DNA of 16,448 bases, taken from the NCBI GenBank assembly GCA_003978455.1, contig QNZT01000162.1, positions 1-16,448 of the forward strand, written 5' to 3'. The notes beneath the pieces are model-generated. The model was not told where the DNA came from. It made no database searches and saw only the letters and a program-made list of their open reading frames with translations. This document shows positions 6,399 through 12,796 of this stretch, piece by piece (positions within the stretch are counted from its first letter, which is position 1; each line of letters starts with the position of its first letter). The translations under genes were made by a program, and so were the position numbers. This DNA comes from Sulfurospirillum sp. Its GTDB lineage: Bacteria; Campylobacterota; Campylobacteria; Campylobacterales; QNZT01.

Positions 6399-7826
6399 AT
6401 GCGAAGAGCAAAGATCGTAGTGACACTCGGACCCGCGACTTCCAAACGGAAGATGATCAAAACGTTGATAACAACAGGTGTCAATGTATTTCGGCTAAAC
6501 TTCTCCCACGGAGATCATAAGATGCACGCCCGAACTATCCGGAAAATCCGGCAGGCTTCTGCTGAGCTTGGGAAAGAGGTGGCGATTTTACAGGATATCT
6601 CCGGTCCGAAGGTGCGTATCGGAAAGATAGAAGGGGTCTTGCAGTTACACCGGGGAGATGTGGTGGTACTGGCGAAAGAACCGGAACCGACCGATCCAAA
6701 AGTACTGGATATCTCCTATCCTGCGATCATCGATATGGTCGATGTTGGAGATGAGGTCTATTTCAGTGACGGGACGATCCGTACGGTGGTGATCGATAAA
6801 AGAGAGGGTAGGTTGTGGCTGAAACTGCTGACCGACGGTGAGCTGAGTTCTCATAAAGGGGTCAATTTTCCCACGACGAAGATCGCCATCTCCGCCATCA
6901 CACCCAAAGATGAGGAGGATCTGGCGTTTGGTGCGAAGCATGATATCGATATCGTCGCACTCTCTTTTGTGCAGACGAAAGAAGATATCCAAAAAGCCAA
7001 AGCGATCATGAAAAAGAGTGATTTCGATCCGATGATCATCGCCAAGATAGAGACAGGTATGGCACTGGAGAATCTTCATGAAATCATGGAGGAGAGTCAC
7101 GGTGTGATGGTCGCCAGAGGAGACCTGGGTGCGGAGTTCGGCGTGACGAAACTGCCGCGTATTCAAAAGCGTATTATCGCGGAGGCGAACCGTATGAACA
7201 AACCCTCCATCACCGCGACACAGATGCTGACATCGATGAAAGAGAATCCGTTTCCCACGAGGGCTGAGGTGAGTGATATCGCCAATGCCGTCTATGACGG
7301 TACCGATGCCGTGATGCTCAGTGACGAAACCGCTGTGGGAAAGTACCCTGTACAGGCGGTGCAGGTGCTTCATGATACGATCAAAGATGTCGAGAAAGAG
7401 TATCCCTACTTTAAAGAGTTTCATCCTGAAAACAGTTCCGATGCAGTCGCCAAGGCAGCAGTGCAACTTGCTTTCAATCTGAAAAAAGAGGCATTGGTGG
7501 CATTTACCACTTCCGGTTACAGCGCCAAGGCACTTTCACGGTATCGCCCGTCGGTGCATATCTATGCGGTATCCCACTCACTGCGAACCCATCGTAAACT
7601 GAGTCTCGTCTGGGGTGTGCATCCGCTCTTTGTGATGCAAAAGAGCGACAATCCCAGCAAACTGCTTTATAAATTTGTTAAAAAACTGCTGGATGAAAAG
7701 CGTATCAGCCCGGATAAACGCTTTGTCGTGACAATGGGAAGTGCCAGCGGCAAAACAGGCACAACGGATCTGATACGTCTTTTAAACAGAGAGGGAATGG
7801 CGTCGGTTTTGAAGTATAAGTTTTAA
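6399..7826 (+). CDS. pyk: Pyruvate kinase
   Basis: 475 residues, full length for a bacterial pyruvate kinase, which transfers phosphate from phosphoenolpyruvate to ADP to make pyruvate and ATP in the cytoplasm. The N-terminal KIVVTLGPAT and FRLNFSHG (31-38) form the start of the barrel and the substrate site. The B-domain occupies about 70-160. The signature AKIETG carries catalytic Lys216 and metal ligand Glu218, VARGDLGAEFG holds the metal ligand Asp242, and ATQMLTSM (273-280) follows. The C-terminal allosteric domain runs from about 345. An AAAGGA lies just before the ATG, 9 bp after the unknown gene. Its TAA overlaps the TAA of the convergent UbiB-type gene within the palindrome TTAA. In an organism expected to fix carbon autotrophically, the enzyme would serve pyruvate and energy balance; this is inference. 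Confidence 0.96.
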   Translation: MRRAKIVVTLGPATSKRKMIKTLITTGVNVFRLNFSHGDHKMHARTIRKIRQASAELGKEVAILQDISGPKVRIGKIEGVLQLHRGDVVVLAKEPEPTDPKVLDISYPAIIDMVDVGDEVYFSDGTIRTVVIDKREGRLWLKLLTDGELSSHKGVNFPTTKIAISAITPKDEEDLAFGAKHDIDIVALSFVQTKEDIQKAKAIMKKSDFDPMIIAKIETGMALENLHEIMEESHGVMVARGDLGAEFGVTKLPRIQKRIIAEANRMNKPSITATQMLTSMKENPFPTRAEVSDIANAVYDGTDAVMLSDETAVGKYPVQAVQVLHDTIKDVEKEYPYFKEFHPENSSDAVAKAAVQLAFNLKKEALVAFTTSGYSAKALSRYRPSVHIYAVSHSLRTHRKLSLVWGVHPLFVMQKSDNPSKLLYKFVKKLLDEKRISPDKRFVVTMGSASGKTGTTDLIRLLNREGMASVLKYKF

Positions 7827-9373
7827 AGCGAGAGGAAAATGTATCCGACTCCTGTCGTAAATAGTGTGATCGCTATGGTAGTGTAGGAGCGATCCACCAT
7901 CAGCATAAAAAACGCACTGACAATCAGCAACAAGCCTCTCCCGATCGGTCGAAACCACTTTTTCTGTTTTTCCACCAGCAGATCGAGGCTGTCGGGGTTC
8001 ATGTGTACCTGAAGGGCGTTTTCACTCAGGTCCGTGAGTACCTTTTTGAGACGGCGCACGGTCAGGGGGATGCCTGTGACTTCATGTCTGAGCATCTTGA
8101 GGAGTTTTTCATTGCCGCCGAGTGCCCGGGGGATGTAGCGCTGCAGGATGGGAAGGATATCCTTCACACCGTTGAAGTTTTCGATATAGGTTGTGCCCAG
8201 CCCCTCGATGATAGCGCTTGCCCTGAGCATATAGATCGCTTCCTGCGGGAGTTTGAAAGGGAGGTCTTTCATCGATGCCAGCAGGTCGAAGGCGAGTTTT
8301 TGCATCGATGCGGCGTCGAGGTTTTCGTTGCCGAATATCTCAAACATACGTTCCGCCAGCTCCTGAAGCTGTGCATCAGGCGCATCGTGTGCGACGATGC
8401 CGAGCCGCTTGCAGGCGGTGATGTAGAGTTCAAAGTCTCTCTCGTTGGCGGATTTGATCAATTCGATGATGGCGATGCGTGTCAGGTTCGGGATCTTTTT
8501 GACCATACCGAAGTCGAGGAGTATCAGATTGCCAGCTTCATCGATGAGCAGGTTGCCTGGGTGTGGATCGGCGTGAAAGTATCCGTTGATGAGCATCTGC
8601 TCCGTGTAGAAGTAGATCAGTTTGCCCATGATATCTTCAAAACGGATACCCAGTTTCGAGAGGTTTTCCCTGTCGTCGAAACGGTACCCCTCTTCGAAAC
8701 TCATCACAATCGCATCTTCGCTGCAATGTGCGACATAGGGTTTGGGGAAGATGACCCCGCTGTCGGCGTAGGTGCGTGAGAAACTTTGGAGATTTTCCAG
8801 CTCTTTGGTAAAGTCAACCTCCTGTGTGATCATCGCGGCAAACTCTTCGATCACCGCTTCGACGGAGTTTTTGGTATAGTAGGAGAAGAGGGGACGAAAG
8901 AGGCGATTGAAAAAGCGCAGTATCCGGATATCTGCGGCGACCTGTTTTTCGATAGCGTTGCGGCGCAGTTTGACAGCGACTTTCTCACCACTTTTGAGTG
9001 TGGCGGCGTGTACCTCTCCGATCGATGCACTGGCGATCGGTTTCTCTTCAAAAGTGCTAAACGGAGTCTGCGGAAATGCCCGCGCAAACACTTCATGAAA
9101 ATCTTTTTGGGGCATCGGGGGAATCTCGTCATGCAGTGTTTTGAGCGCTTCTAGATAGGCTCCTTCAAAAAAGTCTGCTCTCGTGGCGAGTACCTGTGCG
9201 AGTTTGATGTAGCTGGCGCCGAGTTGCTGTATCGTTGTTGTCAGAGCTTCCGGTGAGAGAGGGTACATCAAAAGAAAATGCTCTCTTTTTTTGATAAGCA
9301 GAAAGATGGTGAGCAGAAATCGGAAGACTTTTTTGATGCGCCCTGGGTGGTAAAAAGAGATGTTTGCTTTCAC
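7823..9373 (-). CDS. UbiB/ABC1/ADCK-family atypical kinase-like protein
   Basis: 516 residues with the full UbiB-type kinase-like layout. The N-terminal family motif reads KLAQ (57-60) where KxGQ is usual. Next come the Ala-rich nucleotide loop ASAS (114-117), VAVK with Lys135, the ExD motif E-V-D (185-187), the catalytic-type loop FHADPHPGN (Asp269, Asn274) and DFG (287-289). Two hydrophobic segments at the C-terminus (about 475-515) fit the membrane anchor. UbiB proteins are ATPases that help in quinone or isoprenoid-lipid metabolism. Campylobacterota use menaquinones, so a role other than ubiquinone synthesis is implied. The start is GTG with a poor SD, and an in-frame ATG 35 codons in would cut the usual N-terminal extension. 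It is 39 bp downstream of the DUF1538 gene and probably in its operon. Confidence 0.88.
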   Translation of the reverse strand: MKANISFYHPGRIKKVFRFLLTIFLLIKKREHFLLMYPLSPEALTTTIQQLGASYIKLAQVLATRADFFEGAYLEALKTLHDEIPPMPQKDFHEVFARAFPQTPFSTFEEKPIASASIGEVHAATLKSGEKVAVKLRRNAIEKQVAADIRILRFFNRLFRPLFSYYTKNSVEAVIEEFAAMITQEVDFTKELENLQSFSRTYADSGVIFPKPYVAHCSEDAIVMSFEEGYRFDDRENLSKLGIRFEDIMGKLIYFYTEQMLINGYFHADPHPGNLLIDEAGNLILLDFGMVKKIPNLTRIAIIELIKSANERDFELYITACKRLGIVAHDAPDAQLQELAERMFEIFGNENLDAASMQKLAFDLLASMKDLPFKLPQEAIYMLRASAIIEGLGTTYIENFNGVKDILPILQRYIPRALGGNEKLLKMLRHEVTGIPLTVRRLKKVLTDLSENALQVHMNPDSLDLLVEKQKKWFRPIGRGLLLIVSAFFMLMVDRSYTTIAITLFTTGVGYIFLSL

Positions 9374-9412
9374 CGGTTCAGATATCGCTTGTTTCTCTTT
9401 GTTCCATACATA

Positions 9413-10918
9413 TCATGAACTCTCCTTTTCTGCTTTGAATGTAGCATAAATACCGTACCCCATTACAGTAAGTATGGGGAAAAGCGAAGCAAATGCAATC
9501 ATTCCGAAACCGTCTACAAGTGGATCTCTTCCCTCTATATGTTGCGCCAGTCCAAGTCCCAGTGCCGCTACCAGAGGGACGGTGACTGTCGATGTCGTTA
9601 CGCCGCCGCTGTCATAGGCGATCGGGATGATATAGCGCGGGGCGAACCACGTCATCATGATCACCAGGATATATCCTGCAATGATATAATAATAAATCTG
9701 ATCCCCCGCTACAATCCGGTAAGCACCCAGTGCGATTCCGATCGCTACGCCAAGTGCGACGGAGATACGCAGGGTACTCTGGTTGATTTTCCCTTTGCTT
9801 ACCTCTTCCGCTTTGATCGCGATGGCAAGCAGTGCAGGCTCAGCCATAGTAGTAGAAAAGCCGATCAAAAAACCGAAAAGATAGATCAGCAGATTGTTTT
9901 GCATCTCTGTGAGTTGAAATGCGATCGTCTCCCCGATGGGGAACAGTCCCATCTCAAGACCGAGGATAAAAGCATAAAGTCCCAGGATAACCAGTACAAT
10001 ACCTGTAATGATTTTGTGCAAACCGGCTATCGGCTTGCGAATGATGAGATACTGAAAAAAGAAGATTACCGCCAGAATAGGCGTCACATCTCGTATAACT
10101 ATCATCAAATCCCATAAAATCTCCCATGGATCAAATTGCGATGTTAACTCGACGGTCTCTTTGACTGCTTCACCTATGGATATAAAGTTTTCAGCCGCAT
10201 CCGGCAGATAAGCATAGACAAAAATACCGTATAGCTGGACAAAGATCATAGGGGTAAGTGATGCAAAAGCGATGAGACCAAAGCCGTCAATGACAGGATT
10301 CCTTCCTTTGATGGAGGATGCCAGTCCGATGCCCAGTGCGGTGACAAGTGGAACAGTTACTGTCGATGTCGTCACGCCGCCGCTGTCATAGGCCAGTCCG
10401 ATGATTTCATGAGGTGCAAAAAAAGTGATTGTGACGACCAGTATATATCCGGTGATAATATAGTACTGGATCGGGTCTCCCCTCAAAATACGAAAAACCC
10501 CCAGTGTGATAGCGAAACCGACTGAAGCCGCTACGGTCAGGCGCAGGAGTATGGCATCGATCTTCCCGTTGCTGATAGCAGCCGCTTTATCGGCGATGGC
10601 GATGAGTGCCGGTTCTGCGATCGTGGTGGCAAAGCCGATGGTAAAAGCAAAAAGCAAGAGCCAGAAAAATGAGCCTTTTTTTGCAAAGTTGATCGCCAGA
10701 CTTTCCCCTATGGGAAATATACCCAGTTCCAGACCGCGGATAAAGAGTGCCAGCCCGATCGCTACAATCAAGAGTCCCGTGATGATTGACGTAAGATTGT
10801 CAGGTATCGATCTGATAACCGCAGTCTGAAAAAAAGTGACAACAAGGATGATGGGTATCAAATCTTTCACCGCATCTTTGAAATCGTCAAGTAGTATGGA
10901 AAGTGACGTTTTGATCAT
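9413..10918 (-). CDS. DUF1538 integral membrane protein, two fused repeats
   Basis: 501 residues, very hydrophobic, with about a dozen possible membrane segments. The protein is an internal duplication with an offset of 258 residues: FPIGES (68-73)/FPIGET (326-331), TTIAEPAL (98-105)/TTMAEPAL (356-363), and AYDSGGVTTSTVTVPLV identical at 176-192 and 434-450. This matches the DUF1538 family, for which I recall a two-gene version (UmpA/UmpB) reported as a sodium-proton antiporter in a halophile. If that holds, this gene would be a natural fusion of both halves. AAAGG lies eight bases before the ATG. The start region is divergent from the carbonic anhydrase gene. An ion- or bicarbonate-linked transport role is only inference from family and neighbour. 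Confidence 0.85.
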   Translation of the reverse strand: MIKTSLSILLDDFKDAVKDLIPIILVVTFFQTAVIRSIPDNLTSIITGLLIVAIGLALFIRGLELGIFPIGESLAINFAKKGSFFWLLLFAFTIGFATTIAEPALIAIADKAAAISNGKIDAILLRLTVAASVGFAITLGVFRILRGDPIQYYIITGYILVVTITFFAPHEIIGLAYDSGGVTTSTVTVPLVTALGIGLASSIKGRNPVIDGFGLIAFASLTPMIFVQLYGIFVYAYLPDAAENFISIGEAVKETVELTSQFDPWEILWDLMIVIRDVTPILAVIFFFQYLIIRKPIAGLHKIITGIVLVILGLYAFILGLEMGLFPIGETIAFQLTEMQNNLLIYLFGFLIGFSTTMAEPALLAIAIKAEEVSKGKINQSTLRISVALGVAIGIALGAYRIVAGDQIYYYIIAGYILVIMMTWFAPRYIIPIAYDSGGVTTSTVTVPLVAALGLGLAQHIEGRDPLVDGFGMIAFASLFPILTVMGYGIYATFKAEKESS

Positions 10919-10947
10919 GAAAGAACCTTTACCTGTTATATGTAAAA

Positions 10948-10953
10948 ATTATA
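10948..10953 (-). promoter_or_regulatory. -10 box for the DUF1538 gene
   Basis: Minus-strand TATAAT, 29 bp before the ATG at 10918, in the 133-bp divergent spacer with the carbonic anhydrase gene. No clear -35 is visible. Confidence 0.45.
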
Positions 10954-11003
10954 CTTGAATTATGGTTAACGATACTCTAAAGATCGCTTTACATGAATTA
11001 GTC

Positions 11004-11009
11004 TATAAT
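11004..11009 (+). promoter_or_regulatory. -10 box for the carbonic anhydrase gene
   Basis: Perfect TATAAT, 42 bp before the ATG at 11052, followed by a very AT-rich leader. The Shine-Dalgarno AAGGAG is at 11041-11046 with a five-base gap to the ATG. A TTTACA (10988-10993) lies too close to serve as its -35. Confidence 0.5.
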
Positions 11010-11051
11010 TCTATAGTAAATAAAAAAATATATTATATATAAGGAGCCGAT

Positions 11052-11774
11052 ATGGGTGCCGAGACATTGATCAGAAGTCATAAACAGTTTAAAAAGAAGT
11101 ATGGGAAAAAGTACTCTTCTCTGTTTCAGGAACTGGTAGAGAAAGGGCAGAGTCCCAAAACGCTTTTTATCGCCTGTAGTGATTCACGTGTTGTACCGAA
11201 TCTGATTACCTATACCAAGCCCGGTGATCTTTTCATCGCCCGCAATATCGGAAACTTTGTCCCTCCTTTCGATCCTGACTCCGAAGCTTCCGCGACACCT
11301 GCGGTGATAGAGTATGCTTTAAGTGTATTGAATGTAGACAATATTATTCTTTGCGGACATACCGACTGCGGTGCCTGTAAAAGTCTCTATCAGGATATCT
11401 CTGAAGATGATATCGAGATGACCCATATCAAAAAATGGCTTCGCTTCGGGGAGAGTGCCAAAGAGCAGGCACTTGCCTTTGTCGGTTTACAGGATAAAAA
11501 AGCACTTTATGCGGCAACTGAAAAGTTCAATGTCATCGAACAGCTTAAAAATCTGCTTACGTATCCTGCTGTTAAACGCAAAGTTGCCGAAGGGAAAATC
11601 TTTGTGCAGGGATGGTACTACCACCTCGACAATGGTGAGCTGGAGTATTTTGATCCCATAGAACACCGTTTTCTACCTGTCGATGCTGTATTGGACAAAG
11701 CTCAGGAAGATAGTCGTGTTGAACATCGCTACCCTGAATCGGATGATCAGCAGGAGCGGATGGCGGCACAGTAA
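11052..11774 (+). CDS. Beta-class carbonic anhydrase
   Basis: 240 residues with all zinc-site residues: CSDSR gives Cys42 and the Asp44-Arg46 dyad, and HTDCGAC gives His103 and Cys106. The conserved FIARNIGNFVPP (61-72) is also present. The enzyme interconverts carbon dioxide and bicarbonate. With no signal peptide it is cytoplasmic, and it would supply bicarbonate or carbon dioxide to carboxylases; in an autotrophic Campylobacterote this feeds the reverse TCA cycle (inference). The ATG at 11052 follows AAGGAG with ideal spacing. The C-terminal ~25 residues are charged and Gln-rich, a modest extension beyond the fold. It appears to be a single-gene unit ending in a strong bidirectional hairpin. 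Confidence 0.94.
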   Translation: MGAETLIRSHKQFKKKYGKKYSSLFQELVEKGQSPKTLFIACSDSRVVPNLITYTKPGDLFIARNIGNFVPPFDPDSEASATPAVIEYALSVLNVDNIILCGHTDCGACKSLYQDISEDDIEMTHIKKWLRFGESAKEQALAFVGLQDKKALYAATEKFNVIEQLKNLLTYPAVKRKVAEGKIFVQGWYYHLDNGELEYFDPIEHRFLPVDAVLDKAQEDSRVEHRYPESDDQQERMAAQ

Positions 11775-11776
11775 AG

Positions 11777-11805
11777 TTGTAAAAAGAGGGTTTCTCTTTT
11801 TACAA
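11777..11805. terminator. Bidirectional intrinsic terminator between carbonic anhydrase and the 34-aa ORF
   Basis: A perfect 12-bp stem: TTGTAAAAAGAG (11777-11788) pairs with CTCTTTTTACAA (11794-11805) around the 5-nt loop GGTTT. The A-rich left arm and T-rich right arm serve both directions, giving a U-tract within the stem for either transcript. It begins two bases after the carbonic anhydrase stop and overlaps the stop of the convergent small ORF (11800-11802). Confidence 0.75.
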
Positions 11806-11904
11806 TACTCTCTCGTTTAACTTTAGCATCATATACTCTATAGTGGTAAAAAACAGCTCAAACGACTCGCTGATAATCTCTAAAATGTTTCTTAATAATG
11901 TCAT
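11800..11904 (-). CDS. 34-residue small protein, unknown function, divergent from the S24 repressor
   Basis: The frame reads MTLLRNILEIISESF and on to KLNERVL, 34 residues, ending at TAA 11802-11800. The frame continues upstream of this ATG but through the repressor's promoter and coding region, so the ATG at 11904 is preferred. It has AAAGGA six bases before it, matching the strong sites of neighbouring genes. A promoter-like TTGTAG-18-TACAAT lies about 28-35 bp upstream, and the ORF ends inside a terminator. The peptide is rich in Leu, Ile, Phe and Glu and looks like one amphipathic or membrane-associated helix with a basic end. I recognise no family. Pairing with an autoregulated CI-type repressor suggests a toxin, an anti-repressor or a regulated membrane peptide; none of these is shown. 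Confidence 0.55.
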   Translation of the reverse strand: MTLLRNILEIISESFELFFTTIEYMMLKLNERVL

Positions 11905-11937
11905 ATTGAATCCTTTTTTCTTCTTTTTTGATATCCA

Positions 11938-11970
11938 TATTGTAATATAAAACTTTTTTGTGCTACAATA
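11938..11970. promoter_or_regulatory. Mirror-symmetric bidirectional promoter of the small ORF and the repressor
   Basis: TATTGTA (11938-11944) and TACAATA (11964-11970) form a perfect inverted repeat. On the plus strand it provides -35 TTGTAA (11940-11945), an 18-bp spacer and an extended -10 TGC-TACAAT (-10 at 11964-11969) for the repressor. On the minus strand the same bases provide -35 TTGTAG (11968-11963), an 18-bp spacer and -10 TACAAT (11944-11939) for the 34-aa ORF. Each -10 overlaps the opposing -35, so only one polymerase could occupy the region at a time. Confidence 0.55.
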
Positions 11971-11971
11971 A

Positions 11972-11988
11972 TATTTCAAAATGAAATA
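11972..11988. promoter_or_regulatory. Perfect 17-bp palindrome at the repressor start site (candidate autoregulatory operator)
   Basis: TATTTCA-AAA-TGAAATA, seven-base arms with a three-base centre and no mismatch. It begins two bases after the repressor -10 and ends three bases before its SD (AAGGAG, 11992-11997). A bound dimer would cover the repressor's transcription start and overlap the flank of the opposing promoter. Size and symmetry fit an operator for a CI/LexA-type dimer. Confidence 0.55.
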
Positions 11989-12001
11989 AAAAAGGAGTCT
12001 T

Positions 12002-12658
12002 ATGTTCGATTTGAAAAATATTTTGCCGAAAATCAAGGATATTCTCTCCAAAGAGATAGGAGACAAGAAGGTATTTGACAAAGATGTCGCCGATGCCCTG
12101 GGAATCAATCATCTGACATTTGCGACGATGAAAAACAGAGGCAGGATTCCCTATGAAGAGATTCTCAACTTCTGTGCACAGCGCAAGATATCGATCAACT
12201 GGCTTTTTTACGATCAGGCGACCCGAAGTCTGGAAGAGGAGACAGAGAAGTATGCCAATGTCCGCTACTTCGGCGATATCTACGCCAGTGCCGGCGGTGG
12301 TGCCTTCAACTACGAAGAGGCACACGATACGATCACGCTTGACCGGCATATGGTAGAGCGACTGGGAGGGGAACGGGAGATCAAAAATATCGACTCGATC
12401 AATGTTTTGGGAGATTCGATGGAGCCCACTTTCAAAGACGGGGATATCATCTTTATCAACCGTACGATGAACGATATCCGAAAAGGCGGTGTCTTTGTAG
12501 TCTCCACACCGATCGGACTCTTTGTCAAACGCCTTTCGCTCAAAAGCGACGGTACACTCGATCTGATCTCCGACAACAGCCAGTATAGCGTGGAGTCAGT
12601 ACCGATGGCAAATGTGGAAGTGATCGGAAAAGTGGTAGGGAGTATGAGCGGGATGTAA
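12002..12658 (+). CDS. CI-type S24 (LexA-like) self-cleaving transcriptional repressor
   Basis: 218 residues. The N-terminal 70 form a Bac_CI_repr-type helix-turn-helix: VFDKDVADALGINHLTFATM, then RGRIPYEEILNFC and INWLFYDQ. The C-terminal S24 peptidase domain has the probable cleavage site Ala97-Gly98 in YASAGGG, nucleophile Ser139 in GDSMEPTF, and Lys176 in FVKRL. Proteins of this build repress as dimers and cleave themselves when RecA filaments form, so a DNA-damage-responsive switch is the expectation. Here no phage structural or integration genes surround it, suggesting a domesticated repressor. It is preceded by AAAAAAGGAG four bases before the ATG, a palindrome and a shared promoter with a 34-aa ORF. 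Target genes are unknown apart from the likely autoregulation. Confidence 0.88.
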   Translation: MFDLKNILPKIKDILSKEIGDKKVFDKDVADALGINHLTFATMKNRGRIPYEEILNFCAQRKISINWLFYDQATRSLEEETEKYANVRYFGDIYASAGGGAFNYEEAHDTITLDRHMVERLGGEREIKNIDSINVLGDSMEPTFKDGDIIFINRTMNDIRKGGVFVVSTPIGLFVKRLSLKSDGTLDLISDNSQYSVESVPMANVEVIGKVVGSMSGM

Positions 12659-12673
12659 TATCCCGCCGGGCAA

Positions 12674-12776
12674 CGCCGTTAAGAAGATTTTAGCGCCGTT
12701 TATCTGCGCGTGAGCCCTCTGCTAAAGAGAACTTAGCGTTAGCGTAGCTTTTGGGACTTTGTTCCAAAAGCGTTAA
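12674..12776. repeat. Palindrome-rich spacer, possible dispersed intergenic repeat
   Basis: The spacer 12659-12796 between the convergent repressor and cyclophilin genes is GC-richer than the other spacers. It holds CGCCGTT twice (12674-12680 and 12694-12700), TTAGCG three times (near 12690, 12733 and 12739), GCTAA/TTAGC arms (12721-12725, 12733-12737), and an 11-bp stem GCTTTTGGGAC/GTTCCAAAAGC with loop TTT (12747-12771, one G-U pair). No T-run follows the stem on either strand, so it is not a textbook terminator. It could act as a rho-independent-like barrier, or be a copy of a genome-wide palindromic repeat. Confidence 0.45.
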
Positions 12777-12796
12777 CTGAATAATCTCAGCGCGGC

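Noticed and set aside
6645..7466. Minus-strand open frame of 273 codons opposite pyk
   Set aside because: It lies entirely inside the pyruvate kinase gene, its product is His-rich and unlike any family I know, and no ribosome-binding site is evident.
8003..8779. Plus-strand open frame of 258 codons opposite the UbiB-type gene
   Set aside because: All UbiB motifs are intact on the minus strand. The plus-strand frame is a shadow with no start signals.
11905..12108. Longer version of the 34-aa ORF reaching into the repressor gene
   Set aside because: The extension would start within the repressor coding region on the opposite strand and include the palindrome and promoter. The short form has the ribosome-binding site.
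12747..12771. Hairpin as a classical rho-independent terminator
   Set aside because: The 11-bp stem is good, but there is no T-run after it on either strand, so it was listed as part of a palindrome-rich spacer.
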